In this document: piece by piece, positions 10,375 through 19,000 of the stretch
How positions within the stretch are numbered: position 1 is the stretch's first letter
Layout of the letters: the number at the start of each line of letters is the position of its first letter
Source of the DNA: Novosphingobium resinovorum
GTDB lineage: Bacteria; Pseudomonadota; Alphaproteobacteria; Sphingomonadales; Sphingomonadaceae
NCBI RefSeq assembly: GCF_001742225.1
Contig: NZ_CP017076.1
Span: 1,472,501-1,536,500, forward strand
Direction: 5' to 3'
Length of the DNA stretch: 64,000 bases
Translations under genes and position numbers: made by a program
Notes under the pieces: model-generated
What the model was told of the DNA's origin: nothing
Databases searched by the model: none
What the model saw: only the letters and a program-made list of their open reading frames with translations

Positions 10375-10766
10375 TCCTCCTGACCGGCGCACAGCGAGAC
10401 CGTCTGCTGGCCAATGGTCGCCAGCGCGATCAAGATCACATCCCGGTCGTGAAGTTCTTCAATCCCCTCGGTGAAGGCGTCTGGCTCGCTACCGAGCTGG
10501 ATGAGGATGGCGACATCATGTTCGGCCTGGCGGATCTCGGCCATCCCGAACTGGGTTCGTGGAGCCTTGGCGAGATGCAGTCAGTCCGGCTGCCATTTGG
10601 CATGGTCATCGAGCGCGATCTGCTGTTCACCGGCGATTTCCCGATCTCGGTCTGGGCCGAGGCCGCCCGTGAGACTGGCAGCATCCGCGCCGCCGAGCGT
10701 CTGCTCTACCGCGTCGGCGCGAGCTTTTCCCGTACATCCGTCGATACAGAAAACCGGAGTGCCTGA
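10371..10766 (+). CDS. DUF2958 domain protein
   Basis: A 131-residue protein beginning LLTGAQRDRLLANG and containing DHIPVVKFFNP, WLATELDEDGDIMFGLADLG and LGSWSLGEMQSV, the pattern of DUF2958. The start codon overlaps the ardC stop (ATGA), so the two are cotranscribed. DUF2958 genes are common accessory genes of conjugative elements; no biochemical function is known to me. Confidence 0.85.
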   Translation: MILLTGAQRDRLLANGRQRDQDHIPVVKFFNPLGEGVWLATELDEDGDIMFGLADLGHPELGSWSLGEMQSVRLPFGMVIERDLLFTGDFPISVWAEAARETGSIRAAERLLYRVGASFSRTSVDTENRSA

Positions 10767-10804
10767 TTTCAGTGTTTCAGGTTCTGCGGCTGGCGTCGCT
10801 CTCT

Positions 10805-10890
10805 TCAGAGGAAGAGGGTGGCGCTTCGCTTCGTGACGGGCTGATAGCCGGAGAGAGAGGCTCACCGGCGTCCGTCATGGAGTAACTGAC
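10805..10890 (+). promoter_or_regulatory. Structured leader, copy B (upstream of parB-like gene)
   Basis: Begins TCAGAG 86 bases before the ATG. Left arm TGACGGG (10834-10840) pairs with TCCGTCA (10871-10877), one pair G-U. The arms enclose GGAGAGAGAGGCTCACCGGC. GGAG of the ribosome site follows the right arm after one base. Sequence between the arms is nearly identical to copy C. Confidence 0.7.
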
Positions 10891-13029
10891 ATGGCCGCCG
10901 CCGTTCAAAAGATCATCCTGTCGTCCTCGCGCGACATTCCCTTCAACAAACTGGTGCTCAGCCAGTCCAACGTCCGGCGCGTCAAGGCCGGGATCTCGGT
11001 TGAGGAGCTGGCCGAGTCTATCGCCCGTCGCGGCCTGATCCAGTCCCTGCATGTCCGCCCGGTCGTGGATGCCGAGGGCAAGGAAACCGGCATGTTCGAG
11101 GTGCCAGCGGGCGGTCGCCGCTTCCGGGCGCTGGAACTGCTGGTCAAGCAGAAGCGCCTCGCCAAGATCGCGCCGGTCCCGTGCGTGGTGTCGGAGGCCA
11201 GCGCCGATGTGCTGATCGACGAGGTATCGCTCGCCGAGAATATCGAGCGCGCACCGCTGCATCCACTCGACCAATTCCGCGCCTTCCAGGCCATGCGCGA
11301 AAAGGGCATGACCGAGGAAACAATCGCTGCCGCCTTCTTCGTGGACTCCAAGGTGGTGAAACAGCGCCTGCGTCTGGTTTCCGTCTCACCGGCATTGCTC
11401 GACGTCTATGCCGAGGACGGCATGACGCTGGAACAACTCATGGCCTTCAGCGTCAGTTCTGACCATGCCCGTCAGGAGCAGGTCTGGGAAGCGATCAGGG
11501 ATGGCTGGCAGAAGGAACCCTACCACATCCGACGCCTGCTGACCGAAACCACGGTCCGCGCCGCCGACAAGCGGGCGGCTTTTGTCGGAATTGCAGCCTA
11601 TGAAGAGGCTGGCGGTTGCGTGCTGCGCGATCTCTTCCAGCAGGACAATGGCGGCTGGCTGCAAGATCCGGTGCTGCTCGACCGGCTGGTGGGCGAAAAA
11701 CTCAAGGCCGAGGCTGAGGCCATCGCCGCCGAGGGCTGGAAATGGATCGAAGTCGCCATCACCTTTCCCTATGGTCACGATCATGGTCTTCGCCAGCTTG
11801 TCGGCACCACAGTCGATCTGACCGAAGAGGAACGCGCCACCCGCGAGGCATTGCGCGACGAATATGACCGGCTAGAAGCGGAATATGGCGAGGCCGACGA
11901 ACTGCCTGACGAGATTGACACCCGCCTCGGTGAGATCGAACAGGCGTTGGAAACCTTCGAGCGTCGCCCGATGACCTTCGAGCCGGACCAGATTGGCAGG
12001 GCGGGTGTCTTCATCAGCATTGATGCCGATGGCGCATTGCTGATCGAACGCGGCTATGTTCGCGCCGAGGATGAAGCGCCTGCGGAACCGGAGGCTGAGA
12101 TCGTTGATCCGGAAACCGGCGAGGTGATCCAGCGAGCCGAACCGGAGGTAAGCCACATGCGTGCCGTTATCACGCTGGGCGGCCAGCCGGTCGAAACTGA
12201 GGAGGAAGACGAGGCCGACACTATCAAGCCGCTGCCCGATCGTCTGGTCAGCGAGTTGACGGCGCATCGCACACTGGCGCTGCGGGATGCGGTGGCGGTG
12301 AACCCGAATGTCGCCATGACGGCACTGCTGCACCGGCTGGTCATGGATTGCTTCATGCCGCATTCCAGTCGCGGTTGCCTGGAAGCACAGGTTCGGGAGG
12401 TCCATCTGCCCGCACAGGCCGAGGATCTGCGCGGTAGCGTGTCGGCCAAGGCCATTGCAGACCGGCACGAACGCTGGGGCGATCATGTTCCGGCAGACGA
12501 TGCCGCCCTCTGGGATTGGCTGACCGATCTGGACGAAGGTTCGCGCATGGACCTGCTCGCCCATTGCGTCAGCTACGGTGTCAACGCGCTCTATGAAAAG
12601 CCCAACCCCTATAGCGGCGCGGGCGTCAGTCAGCACGGACTGGACATCCGCCTGTCGCAGGCTGACCGGCTCGCTCGTTCGACCGGCCTCGACATGGTGG
12701 CCGTGGGCTGGCGACCGACCGTTGGCAATTATCTCGGCCGCGTGACCAAGCCGCGTATCCTTGAAGCCGTGCGCGAGGGGGCTGGAGATCGGGCCGCCGA
12801 TCTGATCGGGCACCTCAAGAAGGGCGACATGGCCAAGGAAGCCGAACGTCTGCTGGCAGATTCCGGCTGGCTGCCTGAGCCGCTGCGCATGGTGGACGAG
12901 TGTATCGAAGTCGATCCGGCATCGGGCGCTGCGGCGGAGGCCGACGATCTGCCCGATTTCCTCTCCGGCGATGGCGAGGACGACCCGGCTGACGACGAGG
13001 AAGAACAGCATATGGTCGCTGCTGAATAG
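10891..13029 (+). CDS. ParB/RepB/Spo0J-like protein, long form
   Basis: A 712-residue protein. The ParB N-terminal domain (about 10-125) has SQSNVRR, VPAGGRRFRALELL (the CTP-binding GGxRR-type patch) and LAENIERAPLHPLDQFRAF. A helix-turn-helix middle region follows (about 125-190), then a long charged C-terminal part of about 500 residues not found in ordinary plasmid ParB. Such long ParB-like proteins are common in conjugative elements and may act in regulation or DNA maintenance rather than segregation. The ParA of this element is 19 kb away, which argues against a classical parAB operon. Leader copy B precedes it. Confidence 0.85.
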   Translation: MAAAVQKIILSSSRDIPFNKLVLSQSNVRRVKAGISVEELAESIARRGLIQSLHVRPVVDAEGKETGMFEVPAGGRRFRALELLVKQKRLAKIAPVPCVVSEASADVLIDEVSLAENIERAPLHPLDQFRAFQAMREKGMTEETIAAAFFVDSKVVKQRLRLVSVSPALLDVYAEDGMTLEQLMAFSVSSDHARQEQVWEAIRDGWQKEPYHIRRLLTETTVRAADKRAAFVGIAAYEEAGGCVLRDLFQQDNGGWLQDPVLLDRLVGEKLKAEAEAIAAEGWKWIEVAITFPYGHDHGLRQLVGTTVDLTEEERATREALRDEYDRLEAEYGEADELPDEIDTRLGEIEQALETFERRPMTFEPDQIGRAGVFISIDADGALLIERGYVRAEDEAPAEPEAEIVDPETGEVIQRAEPEVSHMRAVITLGGQPVETEEEDEADTIKPLPDRLVSELTAHRTLALRDAVAVNPNVAMTALLHRLVMDCFMPHSSRGCLEAQVREVHLPAQAEDLRGSVSAKAIADRHERWGDHVPADDAALWDWLTDLDEGSRMDLLAHCVSYGVNALYEKPNPYSGAGVSQHGLDIRLSQADRLARSTGLDMVAVGWRPTVGNYLGRVTKPRILEAVREGAGDRAADLIGHLKKGDMAKEAERLLADSGWLPEPLRMVDECIEVDPASGAAAEADDLPDFLSGDGEDDPADDEEEQHMVAAE

Positions 13030-13085
13030 CACTCATGCGGGGCGGCTTCGGTCGCCCCGTTTACCACCCTCCGTTTCCGCAACTC

Positions 13086-13113
13086 GCCCGGTCCTCGTGA
13101 TCGGGCTTTTTCT
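13086..13113 (+). terminator. Terminator-like hairpin just before the next start codon
   Basis: Stem GCCCGGTC (13086-13093) with GATCGGGC (13099-13106), one G-U pair, five-base loop, then TTTTTCTTT. A second GC-rich hairpin (CGGGGCG 13038-13044 with CGCCCCG 13053-13059) precedes it after the parB-like stop. The U-tract ends a few bases before the ribosome site of the gene at 13127, so it could be an attenuator for that gene. Confidence 0.75.
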
Positions 13114-13126
13114 TTGGAGACTTTCC

Positions 13127-13432
13127 ATGTCTGCCAACATCGACATTGACGAAATCTTTGCCCAGGATCGGGAAAACCGTCCGACGGAGCGCACACTGCC
13201 CTGGGAGGAAAGCCGCGACGGCATGACCGTTGTTGTGGAGCCAAAGCCCCATTGGGCCGAAGACATGCGCGTTTTCCGGCTCGATGCCCGTGAACATTGC
13301 CGCTATGCCGAATGGACAGCTCATGGCGTTCGTGCCCGTTTCTTCGGTCATATCGATACCTCAGGCGATGATCTGATGATGAAGGCGCGCGCGATGATTG
13401 CCCGCGAAATCGCCGATGGGCTTTGGAGCTGA
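13127..13432 (+). CDS. Conserved-looking hypothetical protein of the element
   Basis: A 101-residue acidic soluble protein beginning MSANIDIDEIFAQDREN. The ATG at 13127 has GGAG at 13115-13118. It contains TVVVEPKPHWAEDMRVFRLDAREHCRYAEW and a C-terminal helix KARAMIAREIADGLW. I do not recognise the family. A strong terminator-like hairpin lies immediately upstream, so expression would need read-through or antitermination. Confidence 0.65.
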   Translation: MSANIDIDEIFAQDRENRPTERTLPWEESRDGMTVVVEPKPHWAEDMRVFRLDAREHCRYAEWTAHGVRARFFGHIDTSGDDLMMKARAMIAREIADGLWS

Positions 13433-13847
13433 TGACCCGATCGCAGGGTGTCGGGCCGTGAGGATGGGAGGTCTGCACTGGAGGGGTTCAATCCGGCTTC
13501 ACCATGCAATCCGCCATCCCCATCAGGACAAGCGGCGACCATATCCGGCCTGAAGGGAACACATCCTGATGCCAGCATGGTGGCAAGGCTGGCGCGGCAG
13601 AGCATCTGCGATGGGTATCCGGAATCCTGTCAGATGCGAAAAACCACCCCGCTTCCATTCGCAAACCTTGGTCCGATCCGTCTCTTTGACATTCAACCCG
13701 TGAAGGGTCGGCCTACGCGAGCGTGCCGCCTTCGGGGATTCGGAAAAAGTCCGAACGCCCTCGGGTGATTGCAGATCCGGTCAGACACTTCGGGCGCCTG
13801 TCGCGCGGGGGATGGTCCCCCGCCTCCAAAGACAGGAGCCGGAACCC
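13433..13847. other. 415-base region without a convincing gene
   Basis: No protein-like frame on either strand. A short palindrome GGGGGA/TCCCCC lies near 13807-13821, just before the next small gene. The rest shows no terminator or promoter I can defend. It could hold a small RNA or be the long leader of the gene at 13848. Confidence 0.4.
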
Positions 13848-14012
13848 ATGTCCTATGCAGATGCCACCGCCTTCGCCGCCAGCCTCGCCGCCACGCTGAT
13901 GATCGAGATCGTCGTGTTCCAGGCTGGAGATGGCACCCACGCCGCTTGCCCCGCCGCCGAGTTCGACGGCGACGACGACATGGTGAAGCTGGAGCTGGAC
14001 CCGTGGGAGTAA
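13848..14012 (+). CDS. Small acidic hypothetical protein
   Basis: A 54-residue protein: an alanine-rich hydrophobic helix (ATAFAASLAATLMIEIVVF) followed by an acidic tail (EFDGDDDMVKLELDPWE). ATG preceded by GACAGGAG at a workable distance. The hydrophobic stretch is short and could be a core strand rather than a membrane segment. Family unknown. Confidence 0.55.
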   Translation: MSYADATAFAASLAATLMIEIVVFQAGDGTHAACPAAEFDGDDDMVKLELDPWE

Positions 14013-14124
14013 GGCGCGAAAGCGCCTCATCCCCGACGGCCCGAGCGCGGCAGCCCGCGCTTCGGGCCTTCGGCGCCTCACGATGGTCCCCCATCGCCGG
14101 CAGCGGAACCGGGAACAAGCCCGG

Positions 14125-14212
14125 TCAGAGAGGAAGAGTGCGGGCCGTTCGGCCGTGACGGGTTGAGGGTCGGAGAGAGAGGCTCACCGGCGCCCGTCAT
14201 GGAGTGCTTCCG
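14125..14212 (+). promoter_or_regulatory. Structured leader, copy C
   Basis: Begins TCAGAG 88 bases before the ATG. A perfect 7-bp stem TGACGGG (14156-14162) with CCCGTCA (14193-14199); GGAG follows after one base. A strong hairpin GGCC-GTTC-GGCC lies at about 14143-14154. The purine block GGAGAGAGAGGCTCACCGGC is shared with copy B. Confidence 0.7.
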
Positions 14213-14761
14213 ATGACCTTTGCACGTTCCGAAACCTTCCGCCCGATCGGTCAGATACTGGCTGCCGATGTTCTGCCCGCGCTTTATCGGTCGCAAAAGC
14301 TGCCGCTGCGCATCTCGTGCCTCGGCGTCGCCAGCTATGACGCCAGTGACGCGGCAAACAGCTTCGACCGCATGACCCCGCTTGGGGAATGCCCGTCACC
14401 GGAAGAGGCCATACAGGTCGCGGCTCTGCGCCTATCGCGCGACGATATTTGCACGAGGCCGAACAGCTTCCCGTATTTTCAGCCGCACATCATGCTCATT
14501 CAGGACCGAGATCAGCGCCTGGTCCTCGCCGGTGAAATCCGCGCCGGCATTATCCTCTGGCAACAACCGGTCGCATCCGATGCCGAGGCACGCAGGATCG
14601 TGACCGAGGCCAGCCGCCTGCGCGGTATGGCATTCCGGGCCTCGGACCCCAGTGATGCGAGACGGCTGCGTTACCGCGCCGCTGCGCTGGAGACCCGGTT
14701 GGTCGATCCCTTCTGGCGCGAAACCTCGGCCGATCTGCTCCGCCTGCCGCAGGCCGCCTGA
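14213..14761 (+). CDS. Hypothetical protein with shared leader
   Basis: A 182-residue protein beginning MTFARSETFRPIGQILAADVLP. A mixed alpha/beta composition with no catalytic motif I can name. The C-terminal region (ASDAEARRIVTEASRLRGMAF...) is helical. Its 5' leader (copy C) is shared with ardC and the parB-like gene, which places it in the same regulon. The start at 14213 rather than 14204 fits the leader geometry (57 bases from stem to ATG, as in copy B). Confidence 0.7.
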   Translation: MTFARSETFRPIGQILAADVLPALYRSQKLPLRISCLGVASYDASDAANSFDRMTPLGECPSPEEAIQVAALRLSRDDICTRPNSFPYFQPHIMLIQDRDQRLVLAGEIRAGIILWQQPVASDAEARRIVTEASRLRGMAFRASDPSDARRLRYRAAALETRLVDPFWRETSADLLRLPQAA

Positions 14762-14826
14762 GCTTCACCCTTTCCATCCCATTCGGCTCGGCCATACGCC
14801 GGGCCATGTCATGTCCGGAGACCGTC

Positions 14827-15243
14827 ATGGCCGACTATTACACACACTTTTCCTGCCTCCTCGACGTAGGCACCCCCGAAAACGCCGCCCGCGCGCTCGA
14901 TCTCTACAACGCTCTGGCGCATGACAATGCCGCTGAGGATCCGCCCTCAGATGGCTTCCTGCTCTCCATCCAGCCAGAGCATGGCGGCACGCAACTCTGG
15001 ATCCGCGATGACGTCACCGGCGATCCCGAGCATGTCGTCCAGTTTGTCAAACGCTGCGCTGCCGAATTTGGCCTGAGCGGATTGTGGGGTTTCCAGTACG
15101 CAAACAGCTGCTCGAAACCGCGCATCGACGGATTTGGTGGTGGGGCGCATGTCCTTGATCTCGCCACCGGCGAGACAGTGGACTGGATCTATACCGATGG
15201 CTGGCTTTCCTCGGTTCTGGAAGGGAGAGACCCCTATGCCTGA
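14827..15243 (+). CDS. Hypothetical protein
   Basis: A 138-residue protein beginning MADYYTHFSCLLDVGTPENAARALDLY, with GGTQLWIRDDVTGDPEHVVQFVKRCAAEFGL in the middle. The frame has the look of a real soluble alpha/beta protein. Its stop overlaps the next gene by eight bases, so the two are coupled. No family recognised. Confidence 0.7.
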   Translation: MADYYTHFSCLLDVGTPENAARALDLYNALAHDNAAEDPPSDGFLLSIQPEHGGTQLWIRDDVTGDPEHVVQFVKRCAAEFGLSGLWGFQYANSCSKPRIDGFGGGAHVLDLATGETVDWIYTDGWLSSVLEGRDPYA

Positions 15244-15880
15244 GGTCATCGAAACCACCGTCTATCGCCTCAACGAATTGTCTGATGTGGCAAAGGACAA
15301 GGCCCGCGTCTGGTATCGCGAAGGCGGCTTCGACTATGACTGGTACGATGCCGTCTATGAGGATTTCCAGCGCATTGCGGAAATCCTTGGGCTAAACCTC
15401 AAGACCCGTACCGTCCGATTGATGGGCGGCGGCACACGGCAGGAACCCTGCATCTGGTTCCGGGGCTTCTGGTCACAAGGTGACGGTGCCTGCTTTGAAG
15501 CCGGGTATTCCTACCGCAAACATGCGCCGCGCCGGATCAGGGAATATGCCCCGCAGGACACCGAACTGCACCGCATCGCCGATGCCCTTCAGGCGATCCA
15601 GCGCCCCAACTTCTATCAGCTTCGCGCCGATGCCAGCCATCGCGGCCTTTACTATCACGAATATTGCATGTCGATCTCGGTCGAGCGCGACAGCCCGACC
15701 TGGCAGGACATGACCGCCGATGCCGAGGAGACGATCATCGAGGCGCTGCGCGATCTGGCCCGCTGGCTCTACCGCCAGCTTGAACGCGAATATGATTATC
15801 TGTCCTCGGACGAGGTGGTCGATGAAACCATCGCCGCCAATGAATACACCTTCACCGAGGTCGGTCGCCGTTTCGGATGA
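15236..15880 (+). CDS. Conserved mobile-element protein, annotated elsewhere as antitoxin-like
   Basis: A 214-residue protein beginning MPEVIETTVYRLNELSDVAKDKARVWYREG, rich in aromatic residues and acidic patches. From memory, close homologues in conjugative elements are labelled antitoxin of a toxin-antitoxin stability system, but I see no RHH or HTH and no partner toxin, so I would not rely on that name. Start overlaps the previous gene by eight bases. A strong terminator follows. Confidence 0.7.
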   Translation: MPEVIETTVYRLNELSDVAKDKARVWYREGGFDYDWYDAVYEDFQRIAEILGLNLKTRTVRLMGGGTRQEPCIWFRGFWSQGDGACFEAGYSYRKHAPRRIREYAPQDTELHRIADALQAIQRPNFYQLRADASHRGLYYHEYCMSISVERDSPTWQDMTADAEETIIEALRDLARWLYRQLEREYDYLSSDEVVDETIAANEYTFTEVGRRFG

Positions 15881-15895
15881 TCCTGAGATGACACT

Positions 15896-15931
15896 GAAAA
15901 GCGCCCCGCCGTCCGGTCGGGGCGCTTTTTT
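15896..15931 (+). terminator. Rho-independent terminator
   Basis: Stem GCGCCCCG (15901-15908) with CGGGGCGC (15918-15925), flanked by A-run before and six T after. It ends the transcript of the small-gene cluster before the helicase gene. Confidence 0.92.
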
Positions 15932-15949
15932 CATGCTGCGCTTCGAGAG

Positions 15950-16038
15950 TCAGAGTTGGGCCGGAACTGGTCAGGTCCGGGTGGTCGAGAGAGAGCGCTA
16001 TCCGGGCTTGTCCTTCCCGCTCTCCTGAGGTTCCCGAC
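15950..16038 (+). promoter_or_regulatory. Divergent structured leader, copy D
   Basis: Also begins TCAGAG, 89 bases before the ATG, and has the central GAGAGAGAG block, but the stem has changed: GAGAGCG (15991-15997) pairs perfectly with CGCTCTC (16018-16024), followed by a GAGG ribosome site. A CCGGA/TCCGG hairpin (15961-15965, 15976-15980) precedes it. Similar layout, different bases; relation to copies A-C is inferred. Confidence 0.45.
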
Positions 16039-19000
16039 ATGAACATGGTTTTCCCCGTGACCGATCCGGGCACGCCGCTGGCGGTTGCGCCCGCGATCCT
16101 GGCTGCGGCCAATCTTTTGCTCCCCCACCTCGAACGCGGTCAGCGCATCGATGCCGCCACCTTGCGCGGTGCGATGGAAACGGCCTTCGGCGCATCCGAC
16201 GCTACTGGCGTCTGGGACTGGAAGCTGGCCTATGAGGCGTGCGAAGTCGCTACCGTCCTTTTCTTACGCAAATACGGAAAGGCGCTTTTCCGTAAAGCCG
16301 CAACTCCGGCTGCACGGATTTCCGTGCTGGCAAAGATCGCGGGGCTGCTGCCCACGCAGACCCGGCGTTCCGAGGAAAGCCAGAACTTCCAGCAATTTTC
16401 GACGCCGATCCCCCTCGGCCTTGCCGCTCTGACAGCCGCCGCGATCACACCTGATGACAGGGTGCTGGAACCGTCCGCTGGCACCGGCCTTCTGGCGATC
16501 CTGGCGCAGACCATCGGCGGCTCGCTGATCCTCAACGAACTGGCCGAGACCCGCGCCGATCTGCTTGCCCAGATCTTTCCGGCTTTTGCCGTCACCCGGT
16601 TCGACGCCGCCCAGATCGATGATCATCTGCCTCCGGATGCTGTCCCGTCCGTGGTGCTGATGAACCCGCCATTCTCGGTCATGGCCAATGTCAGCGGGCG
16701 TGTCGCGGATGCGGCCTATCGCCATGTTGCCGCGGCACTGGCCCGTCTTGCTCCCGGCGGTCGGTTGGTGACGATCACCGGCGCTGGCTTTGGCCCCGAA
16801 GCTCCGGCATGGCGGGACGCCTTCATCCGCTTGCAGGCCCGTGGCCGCGTGGTGTTCAGCGCTGCCGTCGATGGTGCGGTCTATGCAAAGCACGGCACCA
16901 CGATCGACACGCGGCTGACCGTTATCGACAAACTGCCCGCCGACGATCCCGCCAGTTTGCCGGCTTCGCCGGGGATCGCGCCTGATGTTGCCACGCTGAT
17001 CGGATGGATCGAGGAACAGGTTCCGCCGCGCCTGCCAGTGTCATTGCCGAAGATCGTGGTTTCCGCTTCGGCCACCGCGCCGAAGACCGTGCGGGGCTAT
17101 CTCGCTCGCTCGGCGGCTACACGATCTGTCGCTGCTTCGGCCAATGATCCTGATGGCGTCGAACTCGCCTATGAGACCGTGGACTGGACGTCACCGGAAG
17201 GCGCTCGCCTGTCCGACGCGATCTATGAGGAATATGCGCTGCAATCGCTGCGTATCGCTGGTGCACAGCCGCATCCGACCAAGCTGGTGCAATCCGCCGC
17301 CATGGCCTCGGTCGCACCGCCCAAGCCTTCCTACCGGCCCATGCTGCCGCCCGACATCTGCGCGCGTCTGTCGGACGCCCAGCTTGAAACGGTGATCTAT
17401 GCCGGTGAAGCCCATGCCGATCATCTCGCCGGCGCCTGGACCGTGGACGAGCATTTCGACAATGTGAGCGCCGCGCCCGAGGATGCTGCCGGATCGATCC
17501 GCTTTCGCCGGGGCTTCATGCTCGGTGATGGAACCGGCGCTGGCAAGGGTCGCCAGTCCGCCGCCATCATTCTCGACAACTGGCTTCGCGGTCGGCGCAA
17601 GGCGATCTGGATCTCCAAATCCGACAAGCTGATCGAGGACGCGCAGCGCGACTGGTCGGCGCTCGGCATGGAACGGCTGCTGGTCACGCCTCTGTCACGC
17701 TTCCCTCAAGGCAAGCCGATCACGCTGTCGGAAGGCATCCTTTTTACCACCTATGCCACGCTACGCTCCGACGACCGGGGCGAGAAGGTTTCCCGCGTCA
17801 AGCAGATCGTCGAATGGTTGGGCTCCGATTTCGATGGAGCCATTGTATTCGACGAGAGCCATTCCATGCAGAATGCCGGTGGAGGAAATGGAGAACGCGG
17901 CGATGTCGCCGCTTCGCAGCAGGGACGTGCGGGCCTGCGGCTCCAACATGCGCTGCCCGACGCCCGCGTGGTTTATGTCTCGGCAACCGGCGCCACCACC
18001 GTCCACAATCTCGCCTATGCGCAGCGCCTCGGCCTCTGGGGTGGTGAGGATTTTCCGTTCCAGACGCGTGCCGAGTTCGTCGAGGCGATCGAAGCTGGCG
18101 GCGTTGCGGCCATGGAAGTGCTGGCCCGCGACCTGCGATCTCTCGGCCTCTATACCGCCCGCTCACTCTCCTATGATGGCGTCGAATATGAACTGATCGA
18201 GCATCAGCTCACGGACGAACAGCGGCACATCTACGACTCATATGCTGCCGCCTTCGCCGTCATTCATGGGAATCTGGACGCGGCGATGGAAGCCGCCAAC
18301 ATCACCGGCAGCGAGGGGACGCTGAACCGGCAGGCGAAGTCTGCTGCCCGTTCGGCCTTTGAAAGCACGAAGCAGCGCTTCTTCGGCCATCTGCTGACCT
18401 CCATGAAAACCCCGACCCTGATCCGGTCCATCGAGGCCGATCTGGAAGCGGGCCATGCCGCCGTCATCCAGATCGTCTCGACTGGCGAAGCCCTGATGGA
18501 ACGGCGGCTGTCCGAGATCCCGACCGAGGAATGGAACGATATTTCCGTCGATGTCACGCCGAGGGAGTATGTCGGCTCGTATTTGCAGCATTCCTTCCCG
18601 GTGCAGCTCTATGAACCCTTCACCGATGGCGAGGGCAACCTGTCGTCACGCCCCGTCTTCCGCGATGGTCAGCCGGTGAAATGCCGTGAAGCCGTGGCGC
18701 GGCGCGACGAGATGCTGGAGCAGCTGGGTTCGCTTCCGCCTGTCCCCGGAGCGCTCGACCAGATCGTGCAGCGCTTCGGCACGGATATTGTGGCGGAGGT
18801 CACGGGCCGCTCACGCCGGATCGTGCGCAAGGGTATTGGAGCAGCGGCCCACCTAGCCGTCGAGAACCGTGCGCCTTCTGCCAACCTTGCCGAGACTTCG
18901 GCCTTCATGGATGATCAGAAGCGCATTCTGGTCTTCTCGGATGCCGGTGGCACGGGGCGCAGCTATCACGCCGAACTCTCGGCGCGAAACCAGCGGCTGC

